Positions 19,116-27,986 of a stretch of DNA of 64,000 bases are shown in pieces. Source of the stretch: an uncultured Pelagibacteraceae bacterium. Its GTDB lineage: Bacteria; Pseudomonadota; Alphaproteobacteria; Pelagibacterales; Pelagibacteraceae. The position numbers and the translations under genes were made by a program. Positions within the stretch are counted from its first letter, which is position 1. The number at the start of each line of letters is the position of its first letter. The DNA lies in NCBI GenBank assembly GCA_902521805.1, contig CABYTL010000002.1:109674-173673 (forward strand), in the 5' to 3' direction. Under the pieces are notes generated by a model. It had not been told where the DNA came from. It searched no databases and saw only the letters and a program-made list of their open reading frames with translations.

Positions 19116-19940
19116 ATGGACTTCAAAGCTTTTAAAATGGATGGATTAGGTAATGACTTTGTAATTATTGATAATAGACAAAAAATTACAAATTTAACAA
19201 AGGATCAGATAGTTAAAATTTGTGATAGAAATTTTATTGGCTGTGATCAACTAATATTTATTGAATCAGATAGTTCTGCAGATGCAAGTTTAAGATTTTT
19301 TAATTCAGATGGTGGAGAGTCTGGAGCGTGTGGGAATGGAACAAGATGTGTTGCAGATTTTATTTCAAAAGAAATAAATAATAAATCTATAATTCTAAAT
19401 ACCCTATCTGGAAAATTAAAATCTAGAATATTAGAAAAAAAAATTGTTACAACTGAAATTGGTAAAGCAAGATTAAAATGGAATGAAATACCTTTATTAA
19501 AAGAGATGGATACAAAAAATTTAAATATCAAAATTATTGATACAAATAACAATGAGCATTTAGGTGGCACAGCAATAAATGTTGGTAATCCCCATATTGT
19601 TTTTTTTGTAAAAAAGCTTGAGGATTTTAATATAGAAACTGTTGGCCCTGAGATTGAAAATCATGAGTTATTCCCTAAAAAATGTAATGTAACAATTGCG
19701 CAAATTATCAATAAAAATTTGATCAAAGTAAAAGTTTGGGAAAGAGGAGCTGGTCTCACTAAAGCATGTGGAACAGCAGCATGTGCTACTGCATATGCTG
19801 GTAAATTAAATAATCTTACAGAAAATAAAACTGATATAGAGTTTTCAACTGGAAAATTATCAATTTTTATAGATGAGAATAATTCTATTCACATGAAAGG
19901 ACCTGTTTCGGATATTAAAGAAATAAAGATAAAATTATAA
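19116..19940 (+). CDS. dapF: diaminopimelate epimerase
   Basis: DapF converts LL- to meso-diaminopimelate for lysine and peptidoglycan. The two catalytic Cys residues are in SGACGNGTRCVA (about residue 73) and TKACGTAACATAYA (about residue 215). MDGLGNDFVIID is the usual N-terminus. Length is 274 residues. It overlaps ftsY by one base (TAATG). Confidence 0.96.
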   Translation: MDFKAFKMDGLGNDFVIIDNRQKITNLTKDQIVKICDRNFIGCDQLIFIESDSSADASLRFFNSDGGESGACGNGTRCVADFISKEINNKSIILNTLSGKLKSRILEKKIVTTEIGKARLKWNEIPLLKEMDTKNLNIKIIDTNNNEHLGGTAINVGNPHIVFFVKKLEDFNIETVGPEIENHELFPKKCNVTIAQIINKNLIKVKVWERGAGLTKACGTAACATAYAGKLNNLTENKTDIEFSTGKLSIFIDENNSIHMKGPVSDIKEIKIKL

Positions 19941-20857
19941 TGGGTATCTTTGATAAATTTAAAATTGGATTTCAAAAGAGTGCGTCAGCTTTCACGTCTG
20001 GACTTAAAGAAATAATTATCAAAAAAGAAATTAATGATGAAAATTTAAATAAAATTGAAGAATTTTTAATTCGGTCAGATGTGGGAGTTGAGGCCGCCTC
20101 TGAGATTAAAGAAATAATTTCAAGAAAGAAAATTGATCCAAATAAAGACTTAAATAAAGAAATAAATTCTATTTTAAAAGATTATATAATTTCCTTGATG
20201 AAACCTATAGAACACAATTCTTTTTTTGAAAAAAAAGAAAAACTTAGCGCGACTTTAGTTTCTGGAGTGAATGGGGTAGGTAAAACAACAACTATTGGTA
20301 AAATAGGAAAAATATTGAAGGCTAACGGCAATAAAGTTATGTTTGCAGCTTCAGATACTTTTCGAGCTGCTGCAATTGAACAATTAGAAAATTGGGCAAA
20401 TAAAGTAGATGTTAAAATAATAAAGTCATCCCAAGGCGCCGATCCAGCCTCTGTTGCTTTTAAGGCAGTAGATGATGCTATTAAAAACAATTTTAATCAC
20501 GTTTTAATAGATACAGCAGGAAGACTCCAAAACAAAAAAAATTTAATGGAAGAATATAAAAAGATAGCTAATGTCACAAAAAAAATAGATTCCAACGCAC
20601 CTCACGATGTTATTTTAGTTTTAGATGCAACTTCAGGACAAAACGTTTTAAATCAAGTAGAAGAATTTAATAAGATTATACCAATAACAGGTATCGTCAT
20701 GACGAAATTAGATGGCACAGCTAAAGGAGGAATTTTGTTAGCATTAGCGAAGAAATATGAAATTCCGATTATTGCATTAGGCTTAGGTGAAAAAGAAGAT
20801 GACTTACAGTTATTTGAGGCAGAAAAATTTGCTGAGGCTTTTACTCAAATTAATTAA
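19940..20857 (+). CDS. ftsY: signal recognition particle receptor FtsY
   Basis: FtsY is the membrane receptor for Ffh. It has the NG GTPase domain: GVNGVGKTTTIGKIG, DTFRAAAIEQL, DTAGRLQNK and TKLDGTAKGG. At 305 residues it has almost no acidic A domain, as in other compact FtsY proteins. Translation is probably coupled to dapF. The last 8 nt overlap the convergent gene at 20850. Confidence 0.95.
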   Translation: MGIFDKFKIGFQKSASAFTSGLKEIIIKKEINDENLNKIEEFLIRSDVGVEAASEIKEIISRKKIDPNKDLNKEINSILKDYIISLMKPIEHNSFFEKKEKLSATLVSGVNGVGKTTTIGKIGKILKANGNKVMFAASDTFRAAAIEQLENWANKVDVKIIKSSQGADPASVAFKAVDDAIKNNFNHVLIDTAGRLQNKKNLMEEYKKIANVTKKIDSNAPHDVILVLDATSGQNVLNQVEEFNKIIPITGIVMTKLDGTAKGGILLALAKKYEIPIIALGLGEKEDDLQLFEAEKFAEAFTQIN

Positions 20858-21410
20858 TTAAATTGCTAGAGATCAAAGGTTTATAGATATTACATTTGTA
20901 ATTATCATTAAATTTATAATGTCCACAATCTTTTGAAAACGAAGAGATTATAAAATCAAATTTACCAGTGGTAGGATAAAGTTGTAGTTTTTTACTACTG
21001 ATGTCATATGTAAAGTTAGCATTTAAACTTTTTACTGCACTAATCATCACTAATGTTTTGTCATCTTTTAATAAATAATATGCAAAATCATCCGGAAATA
21101 CTGGAAAATCATATTCTTGTAAAAAATATTTAGCTTGTGAAGGAAACCACTCATAAGAAATCAAAGGTGATGAGGACTTTGTTAGATGATTAAAAATATA
21201 AAGATCTTTAGGATAATCATTTATATAGTTCTCATTTTCACCTCTAGCTAAAATAGATTTTTCTCTACCTTTAAAATATAAGCTAAACTCTTTATTGTGT
21301 GAGTCCATATGATCTATATGAAATAAATCATCTGGTTGAAAAAATTTATCCTGGGAATAAGCATTAGTAATAATAAAGACCGCAATAAATAAAAAAGATA
21401 ATTTTTTCAT
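20850..21410 (-). CDS. secreted protein of unknown function
   Basis: I do not recognise this 186-residue protein. It begins MKKLSFLFIAVFIITNAYSQ, a clean Sec signal peptide with cleavage probably after the Ser or Gln, so it should be periplasmic. The mature part is rich in Tyr, Phe, Asp and Lys, with two Cys residues near the C-terminus (KDCGHY, YKCNIY) that could form a disulfide. It converges on ftsY with an 8 nt overlap. Confidence 0.7.
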   Translation of the reverse strand: MKKLSFLFIAVFIITNAYSQDKFFQPDDLFHIDHMDSHNKEFSLYFKGREKSILARGENENYINDYPKDLYIFNHLTKSSSPLISYEWFPSQAKYFLQEYDFPVFPDDFAYYLLKDDKTLVMISAVKSLNANFTYDISSKKLQLYPTTGKFDFIISSFSKDCGHYKFNDNYKCNIYKPLISSNLIN

Positions 21411-21459
21411 TATCTTTTAATGAATTATAATTCTGAAGTATATTTGTTAAGATTGTGGC

Positions 21460-22278
21460 TTAATTTAAACTTTTTAAAAATGATTTAAGAGCTTTAACGA
21501 GGTTTTCGTCGTACTCCATCATATGATTGTCATGTTTAGTGAAATAAGAATATTTTGGTTCATTAGCTTTTTCATAAATTTTTTTTCCCATAAAAAATGG
21601 AACTATTTGATCAGCCTCACCATGCATTATTAAAATTGGAATTTCTATATTCTTAATTTTACTTTTATTATCAAATTTGTCTTTTAACAATAAACTTACA
21701 GGAATATATGGATAAAATGTTTTAGCTGCATCAATCATAGAAGTAAAAGGTGTTTCCAACACAACGCCAGCAAAGTTTTTATTTTGTGACAAATGAGTTG
21801 CTACACCAGTTCCTAATGACTCACCATAAATAACGATGTTTTCTTCTATGACACCTTTTCTAACTAGCCAATTTATTCCACTTCTCCCATCTTCATAAAG
21901 GCCTTTCTCAGATGGTTTCCCTTTATTACCACTGAAACCTCTCCAGGCAATTATTAGAAAATTAACATCCATTTTATTGAAATGGTTTAATTTATGAATT
22001 CTATTTTCAAGAGAACCAGCATTTCCATGAAAAAATAAAATCGTTTTATATTTTTGTAAGTCTTTTTCGTGAAACCAGCCCAATAATTCAATATTATCCT
22101 TTGTATTAATTTTTACTTTTTCAATTGGAACTGACATTTGATCGCCAGAATAATTATTTTCATTCGGGTGATATAATAAATTTCTCTGATAAAAATATAA
22201 AAAAACTAAAACTAAAAAATAAACAAAAATAACTATTTGAAAAAATAACAACAAATTATTCCTAAACTTTTTTAACAT
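21460..22278 (-). CDS. alpha/beta hydrolase, membrane-anchored (Bem46/ABHD-like)
   Basis: A 272-residue hydrolase with one N-terminal transmembrane helix followed by NLLYHPNEN, typical of the Bem46/ABHD13 group. The likely triad is Ser in YGESLGTGVA, Asp in MHGEADQIVP and His in KHDNHMMEYD. The oxyanion region is FFHGNAGSLENR. The catalytic domain probably faces the periplasm. Substrate is unknown. Its start overlaps the upstream EamA gene by 17 nt. Confidence 0.85.
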   Translation of the reverse strand: MLKKFRNNLLLFFQIVIFVYFLVLVFLYFYQRNLLYHPNENNYSGDQMSVPIEKVKINTKDNIELLGWFHEKDLQKYKTILFFHGNAGSLENRIHKLNHFNKMDVNFLIIAWRGFSGNKGKPSEKGLYEDGRSGINWLVRKGVIEENIVIYGESLGTGVATHLSQNKNFAGVVLETPFTSMIDAAKTFYPYIPVSLLLKDKFDNKSKIKNIEIPILIMHGEADQIVPFFMGKKIYEKANEPKYSYFTKHDNHMMEYDENLVKALKSFLKSLN

Positions 22279-23167
22279 TTTTTTTCTTTGCTAAGTATAT
22301 GCCAAAAAACACCAAGATCGTTCCAATGAAATGATAATTTTCAAATTGTTCATCAAATAAAAAATATCCGTAAATTGCTCCATAAACTGTAAAAACATAA
22401 AGAGTGAATCCTGTTAAAGACGCACCTAATTTTTTTTGAGCAACAGTATAAAGTGTAAAAGCTATTATTCCTGGTGAAATAGCAGCAAAAATTACCCAGA
22501 AGTAAAATTCAGGTATAAAAACAGTTTGTTTATAAAATATTTCTTCACCAACATAGAATGGTAATAAACTTAAAGCTCCAAAAAATGATATTAAAGTAAA
22601 TCTTTCAAAAATTTTAAGTTCTGAATTCCAGTAAAATAAATAAATAGAATATAATGCCCATCCGATTGCGGCAGCCAACATCCATAAATCACCAATAGTA
22701 AATTGTAAATTAATTAGTAAATTTAAATCTCCTTTTATAATAATTATAAAAACACCTATCAAACATGCAATTAATCCTATTATTTTTGTAAAATTTATTT
22801 TTTCATGAAAGAAAAAGTATGAAATCAAAATTATAAATACAGGTGAAGATGTATAAATAATTCCCATATTCGTTACAGTTGTAGTTTCGCCTGCCAAAAA
22901 TGGAAAGGCTCCGCATACACCACATCCCATTAAGCCTAAAAAAAATAATTTTTTATATTCTTTTTTAATGATCTTAAAATTTTTTTTTAATGTTATGTAT
23001 GTAAAAGGTAATAATATTAAAAAAACTAGTGTCCATCTCCAAAATGCTAAAGAAATTGGAGGAACAAATTCAACACCACCTCTAGCTACAACTAGATTTG
23101 ATGCCATAAAAATAGGCTGAATAAATAAAAGTGAAAATGCAAAAAGATTATTAGCTTTCATGCGCAA
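22262..23167 (-). CDS. EamA/DMT-family transporter
   Basis: A 301-residue inner-membrane protein with about ten hydrophobic helices arranged as two EamA repeats, each ending near a conserved Pro/Gly segment (YTSSPVFIILISYFFFHE; FTVYGAIYGYFLFDEQ). Such drug/metabolite transporters usually export amino acids or metabolites; the substrate cannot be told. It follows the small 58-residue membrane gene by 19 bp. Confidence 0.88.
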   Translation of the reverse strand: MRMKANNLFAFSLLFIQPIFMASNLVVARGGVEFVPPISLAFWRWTLVFLILLPFTYITLKKNFKIIKKEYKKLFFLGLMGCGVCGAFPFLAGETTTVTNMGIIYTSSPVFIILISYFFFHEKINFTKIIGLIACLIGVFIIIIKGDLNLLINLQFTIGDLWMLAAAIGWALYSIYLFYWNSELKIFERFTLISFFGALSLLPFYVGEEIFYKQTVFIPEFYFWVIFAAISPGIIAFTLYTVAQKKLGASLTGFTLYVFTVYGAIYGYFLFDEQFENYHFIGTILVFFGIYLAKKKNVKKV

Positions 23168-23186
23168 TGATTTTCTTTTAGATTAT

Positions 23187-23363
23187 TTATTTATTATCAA
23201 AGAAGGCTTCATACAACATCATAAAGATTGCAATACCCATTAAAATATAGACTGGCAATACGTCAAAGAAACCTATCATTGAAGATCTAGTTAATGTGAA
23301 TGCAAGGCCAACTAAAAAGACTATTGCAAGTAAAGATCCTAAAAACGTCGTAAACTTTTGCAT
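23187..23363 (-). CDS. small two-helix membrane protein (58 aa, not in ORF track)
   Basis: ATG at 23363 gives a 58-residue frame ending TAA at 23187. The protein starts MQKFTTFLGSLLAIVFLVG and has two hydrophobic stretches (residues about 6-24 and 35-51). The start lies one base after the amidase stop, and the frame fills most of the 197 bp gap before the EamA gene. It is too short for the ORF track. Position suggests it is co-transcribed with the TRAP-amidase genes. Function unknown. Confidence 0.65.
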   Translation of the reverse strand: MQKFTTFLGSLLAIVFLVGLAFTLTRSSMIGFFDVLPVYILMGIAIFMMLYEAFFDNK

Positions 23364-23364
23364 T

Positions 23365-24690
23365 TTAATTATTACATTCCTTTTCTAACCAATTAGCAAC
23401 CCCTAAAAATCTATGATCATCATAACGATCTCCTATTAGCTGCACTCCTAATGGTAAATTATCTTCACCTTCAAGTAGTGGAAGAGAAATACAGGGTGTT
23501 CCTAAATAAGACCAAACTTTATTAAATTCTGCTGTTCCAGTACTTTTCAACCCTTTAGGTGCTACACCAGGACTAGAAGGCGATAATACACCATGGTAAT
23601 CTTCAAATACTTCTTGATAAGACTCGTAACTTCTTTTTTTAAAATCAATTGCCTCAGCATATTCTTTTGCTGAATACTTATTGCCTTTAGTTATAGCAGT
23701 TTGCATATATTTTGATAATTTCGCTTTATATTTTTTAAAGTACATTGCAAAATTATTGGCCAAATCTGTTTCGTGAATAATTTGATGATATTTATGAATA
23801 TCTTTAAAATATAAGGGAGTGTCAAATACCTCAATATTTTTAAATGACTTAATAAAATATTCAAAGGACTCCCTAGACTTTTTATCAATTATCTTCCAAT
23901 AATCTGACTTATAAAAAATGAACTTAGGTTCATATGCTGGGCCTTTTTTTGTTTCTTCTAAAATATTTTCAGCTGAATAGTAAATAGTTGCTGGATCATG
24001 ATGATCTTTTTTAATTAAAACCTTTGCTAGTAATGCTACATCTTCAACAGTTCTTCCAAATATACCCATATGATCTAAAGAATATGAAGTTCTCAAAACA
24101 CCATTTCTTGAAATTAAACCATAAGTTGGTTTATATCCGACAACGCCACAGTAAGAAGCGGGTCTTATAACTGATCCACCTGTTTGTGATCCAATAGAAA
24201 GAGGTGCCATAAGAGAGGCAACACATGCAGCTGAACCACTAGATGAACCTCCTGGCGTCCTTGAATAATCATTAGGATTGGTTGTTTTTGGTGGTCCAAG
24301 ATAAGCCAATTCTGAGGTAGCTGTTTTGCCCATTACAATAGCGCCAGCAGAATATAAAAGTTCAACTATCTCGGCATTTTGAGAATAAGATTTACCTTTT
24401 CTTATTGGCGTGCCACACTCCGTTGGCATATCAACAGTTCCAATTATATCCTTTAAAGCTATCGGAACTCCGTGCAATAAGCCCACCGGTTTTCCTGATT
24501 TTCTATGTTCATCTGCATCTGCAGCTTTCTCCAATAAAACTTTTTTATCAAAGTGAGCCCATGCTTTAATATCTTTTTCAAATTTACTTATTCTTTCGAT
24601 ATATTTTTCACAAATTTCAACAGAGCTTAAATGACCTTCTTTAATTTTTAAGGCCATCTCTTCCACACTTAACGATAATATATCAATCAT
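23365..24690 (-). CDS. amidase (amidase signature family)
   Basis: This 441-residue enzyme has the amidase signature GGSSSGSAACVASLM with the Ser-cisSer-Lys triad. The Lys is in PIALKDIIGT (about residue 80) and the nucleophile Ser is in SIGSQTGGSVIRPA. It hydrolyses an amide bond, but the family is too broad to name the substrate; GatA is unlikely because gatC/gatB are not nearby. It lies 3 bp after dctM, so its substrate may enter through the TRAP transporter. Confidence 0.9.
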   Translation of the reverse strand: MIDILSLSVEEMALKIKEGHLSSVEICEKYIERISKFEKDIKAWAHFDKKVLLEKAADADEHRKSGKPVGLLHGVPIALKDIIGTVDMPTECGTPIRKGKSYSQNAEIVELLYSAGAIVMGKTATSELAYLGPPKTTNPNDYSRTPGGSSSGSAACVASLMAPLSIGSQTGGSVIRPASYCGVVGYKPTYGLISRNGVLRTSYSLDHMGIFGRTVEDVALLAKVLIKKDHHDPATIYYSAENILEETKKGPAYEPKFIFYKSDYWKIIDKKSRESFEYFIKSFKNIEVFDTPLYFKDIHKYHQIIHETDLANNFAMYFKKYKAKLSKYMQTAITKGNKYSAKEYAEAIDFKKRSYESYQEVFEDYHGVLSPSSPGVAPKGLKSTGTAEFNKVWSYLGTPCISLPLLEGEDNLPLGVQLIGDRYDDHRFLGVANWLEKECNN

Positions 24691-24693
24691 TTT

Positions 24694-26055
24694 TTAGTCT
24701 GCAAATAATACATCTGGCAGCCACAAAGCAATTCCAGGGAACATGTACATCAAAAACATTCCAAATATAACTATACCCAAAAATGGCATGATTCCTTTAA
24801 ATATTTCTAATAATTCAACATTAGTTTTTTGAACTCCTTTTAAATAATAAGCTGACATAGCCATTGGGGGAGTTAAAAATGAAGTTTGTAAATTTAATGC
24901 AATTAACATTGCAAAAAAATATGGATTAACATTAAATATTTCTAACAATGGTAAAAATATTGGTACAAATATGATTAGAATTTCTGTCCATTCCAAAGGC
25001 CATCCTAAAAGAAAAATTATTATTTGAGTTATTATTAAAAATTGCCATGTAGTTATATTTATTGATGTAAAGAAATGTTCAAATACCTCATGACCACCTA
25101 AATAAGAAAAGACCGAAGAAAAAGTCCAAGATCCAATAAATAACCACATAATCATTGCAGTAGTTTTTGCTGTTAAAAAAACAGATTCTTTAAAATTTTG
25201 CCATTTAAGTGTTTTATAAAACCAAGATAAAATTATAGCACCAAAAGCTCCTGCAGCTGCAGCCTCTGCTGGAGTGGCAATCCCTGCCAAAATCGTACCA
25301 AGCACCAGCATTATCAAACCAAATAGAGGTACAAAAGAAACTAAAACTTCTTTTAAAATTTCTGCTCTCGGTGGAATATCTTCAGCTGGTGGTCGTGGAG
25401 CTATTGAAGGATTAAGCCATGCTCTAAAAACTGCATATCCAATATATAGTCCTGCTAACATTAATCCTGGAAAAATTGCAGCAGCAAATAATCTTAATGG
25501 TGATAATTGTGCAATGACAGAATAAACAATTAACATAATACTGGGTGGAATTAAAATTCCTAAGCAACCACCACTACAAATTATTCCTGATGCAAATTTT
25601 TTGTCATATCCTGCTTTTACCATCGCAGGCCAAGCTAATAAGCCCATCAAAGTTACGACAGCTCCAATAATTCCTGTCGCCGTAGAAAATAAAGTACATG
25701 TTATAAGAGCAGCTACAGCCATTGATGCTGGCAATTTGTGTGCAGCTAATCTTATTGCAAAAAATAGTTTTGCTACAATTCCTGCTCTTTCAACCAAATA
25801 TCCCATGAATAAAAAAAGTGGTACTGCGGTGAGAACATTATTATCCATGACAGTATAAGTATTTTTTACAAATAAAGAAAATATTCTATTATCAAAAAGA
25901 TGATCCATTAACACTGGATCGTAATATGCATAATACCCAAAACCTATCCCCATTGCCATTAAAGTAAAAGCTATTGGAAACCCCAATAGAACTGCAAATA
26001 GAAATACTCCCATCATTAAAATGGCAACTTCAGGATTTGTAAGACTAAATAACAT
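24694..26055 (-). CDS. dctM: TRAP transporter large permease subunit (DctM)
   Basis: A 453-residue inner-membrane protein with about twelve helices and TRAP DctM hallmarks (FLFMGYLVERAGI, GGCLGILIPPSIMLIVYSV, FLTPPMAMSAYYLKG). It forms the sodium-coupled channel of a tripartite uptake system. It overlaps dctQ by 11 nt. The binding protein gene lies upstream across a terminator. Confidence 0.95.
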   Translation of the reverse strand: MLFSLTNPEVAILMMGVFLFAVLLGFPIAFTLMAMGIGFGYYAYYDPVLMDHLFDNRIFSLFVKNTYTVMDNNVLTAVPLFLFMGYLVERAGIVAKLFFAIRLAAHKLPASMAVAALITCTLFSTATGIIGAVVTLMGLLAWPAMVKAGYDKKFASGIICSGGCLGILIPPSIMLIVYSVIAQLSPLRLFAAAIFPGLMLAGLYIGYAVFRAWLNPSIAPRPPAEDIPPRAEILKEVLVSFVPLFGLIMLVLGTILAGIATPAEAAAAGAFGAIILSWFYKTLKWQNFKESVFLTAKTTAMIMWLFIGSWTFSSVFSYLGGHEVFEHFFTSINITTWQFLIITQIIIFLLGWPLEWTEILIIFVPIFLPLLEIFNVNPYFFAMLIALNLQTSFLTPPMAMSAYYLKGVQKTNVELLEIFKGIMPFLGIVIFGMFLMYMFPGIALWLPDVLFAD

Positions 26056-26629
26056 TATTCTTATCCTCCTCTTGTGAAGTTCTCATTAAAATTTTATCTG
26101 TCTCTTCAGCAACAACCATTCGTGAAGGCCAAATACCAGTTTTTATACAAATTATTGATCTGAATACTTCACTTAATCCCTGAATAATTAACATAACACC
26201 AGCAGCAGGGATCATAGATTTTACCATATAAATTTGAATTTGGGCCGGACTACTCCAGCTAGTTTCTTTAATTTTCCAAGCTTGTGCTGCGTACTCATAA
26301 CCATAAAATGCTAGAGCTATAACCCCTGGAAAAAAGAAAATAAAATAAAGTACTAAATCTATCCATGCCTGAGTTTTTTGGCTAAACAATCTATAAATTA
26401 CATCTCCTCTTACATGAGCTTCAGTTGCAAGACAGTAAGCGCCTGACATCATTAATATAGCTCCATACATCTGCATACTAAAATCAAAATTCCATAACGT
26501 TGGCTTATTGAAAGCATAAGCCATTACCACTTCGTAAACTGTCCCTCCCATTAAAATAACAATACACCAACTAAAAGCTTTACCCATTGAGGTGCTTAAT
26601 GTATCTGCAAATCTTATATAGGATTCCAT
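26045..26629 (-). CDS. dctQ: TRAP transporter small permease subunit (DctQ)
   Basis: A 194-residue protein with four helices and the DctQ-type segment ATEAHVRGDVIYRLFS. It pairs with DctM to form the membrane complex. It is translated from the same message, overlapping dctM by 11 nt, and sits about 30 bp after a terminator that separates it from the binding-protein gene. Confidence 0.93.
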   Translation of the reverse strand: MESYIRFADTLSTSMGKAFSWCIVILMGGTVYEVVMAYAFNKPTLWNFDFSMQMYGAILMMSGAYCLATEAHVRGDVIYRLFSQKTQAWIDLVLYFIFFFPGVIALAFYGYEYAAQAWKIKETSWSSPAQIQIYMVKSMIPAAGVMLIIQGLSEVFRSIICIKTGIWPSRMVVAEETDKILMRTSQEEDKNNVI

Positions 26630-26658
26630 TATAATTTATAAGTATAGTAATTCTCGAT

Positions 26659-26688
26659 AAAAAAAAAGGGGGTTTTAAACCCCCTTTT
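26659..26688 (-). terminator. intrinsic terminator between dctP and dctQM
   Basis: On the minus strand AAAAGGGGG-TTTAAAA-CCCCC is followed by nine T residues. The G-C core of five pairs can be extended by A-T pairs on both sides. It lies 22 bp after the dctP stop and would attenuate read-through into dctQM, giving excess binding protein. Confidence 0.9.
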
Positions 26689-26710
26689 GTTTAAATAAAT
26701 TTAAAGTTAA

Positions 26711-27868
26711 TTAAATTTTAACTTTTCCAATTGGACCAAACTCATTTTCATAAGCCAATTTGTAGTTCGGTTGATTCATCAACAGATACTTCATTGTTCT
26801 TTTAGCGTATGCTTTCTGAGATGCGATAATTTTCTTAAAGAAAGGATCTTTCCCTGAAAATTCACCTACTATTTTGTCCCAACCTTTTAATTGTTCGGCT
26901 AAAATAGAATCAGATGTTTGGTAAACGTTTACTTTATGCTCGTTCATCAACTTAGCTAAGTCAGCTGAATATCTAACTAAAGCTTTGAAGTAGTTATCTG
27001 AGTTTGCAGCATAAGCAGCATTTTTCAAGATAGCTTGATGAGCAGGTGAAAGGCTATTGTATCTTTTTTTGTTCACCGGTATCTCAAACATTTCTTGAGA
27101 CTGGTGGAAACTACCTAAGTGATAGTGTTTAGATACGTCTTGCATTCCAAACTGTGAGTCTGATGTTGGGTTGTTAAATTCAGCAGCATCAATCAAACCA
27201 GTTTTCATAGCTGGTTGAATTTCACCACCTGGTAATTGTCTTACGACCATTCCCATAGCAGTTAAAACGTTAGTCGCTAGACCAACTGTTCTATACTTCA
27301 TTCCTTTAACATCAGATACTTTTGTTACGTTCTTTTTGAACCAACCAAAAGGCTGTGCCGGCATAGGCATGTGAAAAAAACCGATATAATCAAATCCCAC
27401 TTTAGCAAGAGTTTCATCATATAATTTTCTTCCTCCACCATATTCCATCCATCCCATTACTTCTTGAGATGACATTCCGTATGATGGACCAGTTCCAAAA
27501 AGTGAAGCGGCAGGGTTTTTACCATACCAGTATGCTGTTACCCAGTGACCCATATCAAGGTTACCGTCACTAACAGCTGCTCCTATTTCTGAAGTTTTTA
27601 CAACTGCTCCAACTGGTTGAAGATCAATCTTAAGTGAACCTCCAGACATTTCTTTAACCATGTTACAGTAGTCACCAGCCATTTCAAAAAAGATGTTAGC
27701 GCCTGAAGGCCAAGCAGCCTGCATCTTTAATGTTACATGACCATCTGCTCTTGCAATGTTAGGCATTGCAACTGTAGCTGCTGCAACAGCTCCAGCTTTA
27801 GCAGCGGTTTTAAAGAACTTACGTCTTGAAGATGTTTTGATCTTCAAGGATTTGTTTTCTTTTGTCAT
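26711..27868 (-). CDS. dctP: TRAP transporter substrate-binding protein with Tat signal (DctP)
   Basis: A 385-residue periplasmic binding protein. The N-terminus has a twin-arginine motif SSRRKFFKTA before a hydrophobic stretch and cleavage site near NIARADG, suggesting folded export by Tat. The mature domain has TRAP features (MQAAWPSGANIFFEMA, VKGMKYRTVGLA, AAEFNNPTSD). Residues in the ligand Arg region resemble members that bind 2-oxo or carboxylic acids, but the ligand is unproven. Strong AGGAG ribosome site. Neighbouring 2-hydroxyacid enzymes suggest organic-acid uptake. Confidence 0.93.
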   Translation of the reverse strand: MTKENKSLKIKTSSRRKFFKTAAKAGAVAAATVAMPNIARADGHVTLKMQAAWPSGANIFFEMAGDYCNMVKEMSGGSLKIDLQPVGAVVKTSEIGAAVSDGNLDMGHWVTAYWYGKNPAASLFGTGPSYGMSSQEVMGWMEYGGGRKLYDETLAKVGFDYIGFFHMPMPAQPFGWFKKNVTKVSDVKGMKYRTVGLATNVLTAMGMVVRQLPGGEIQPAMKTGLIDAAEFNNPTSDSQFGMQDVSKHYHLGSFHQSQEMFEIPVNKKRYNSLSPAHQAILKNAAYAANSDNYFKALVRYSADLAKLMNEHKVNVYQTSDSILAEQLKGWDKIVGEFSGKDPFFKKIIASQKAYAKRTMKYLLMNQPNYKLAYENEFGPIGKVKI

Positions 27869-27881
27869 TATTTCTCCTCTA

Positions 27882-27897
27882 CTAGTTAATTAACTAG
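27882..27897. promoter_or_regulatory. 16 bp perfect palindrome upstream of dctP
   Basis: CTAGTTAATTAACTAG is perfectly self-complementary and lies directly before the AGGAG site of dctP. It could be an operator or, in RNA, a hairpin that sequesters or positions the ribosome site. Confidence 0.4.
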
Positions 27898-27986
27898 AAT
27901 AATTTAAACATAGAATTTGATTAGAGTCTTTCTAAAAAAAGGCAGAGATGTCGCAAAAGTTGAATTTTATACAATCCAGAGTAGAA

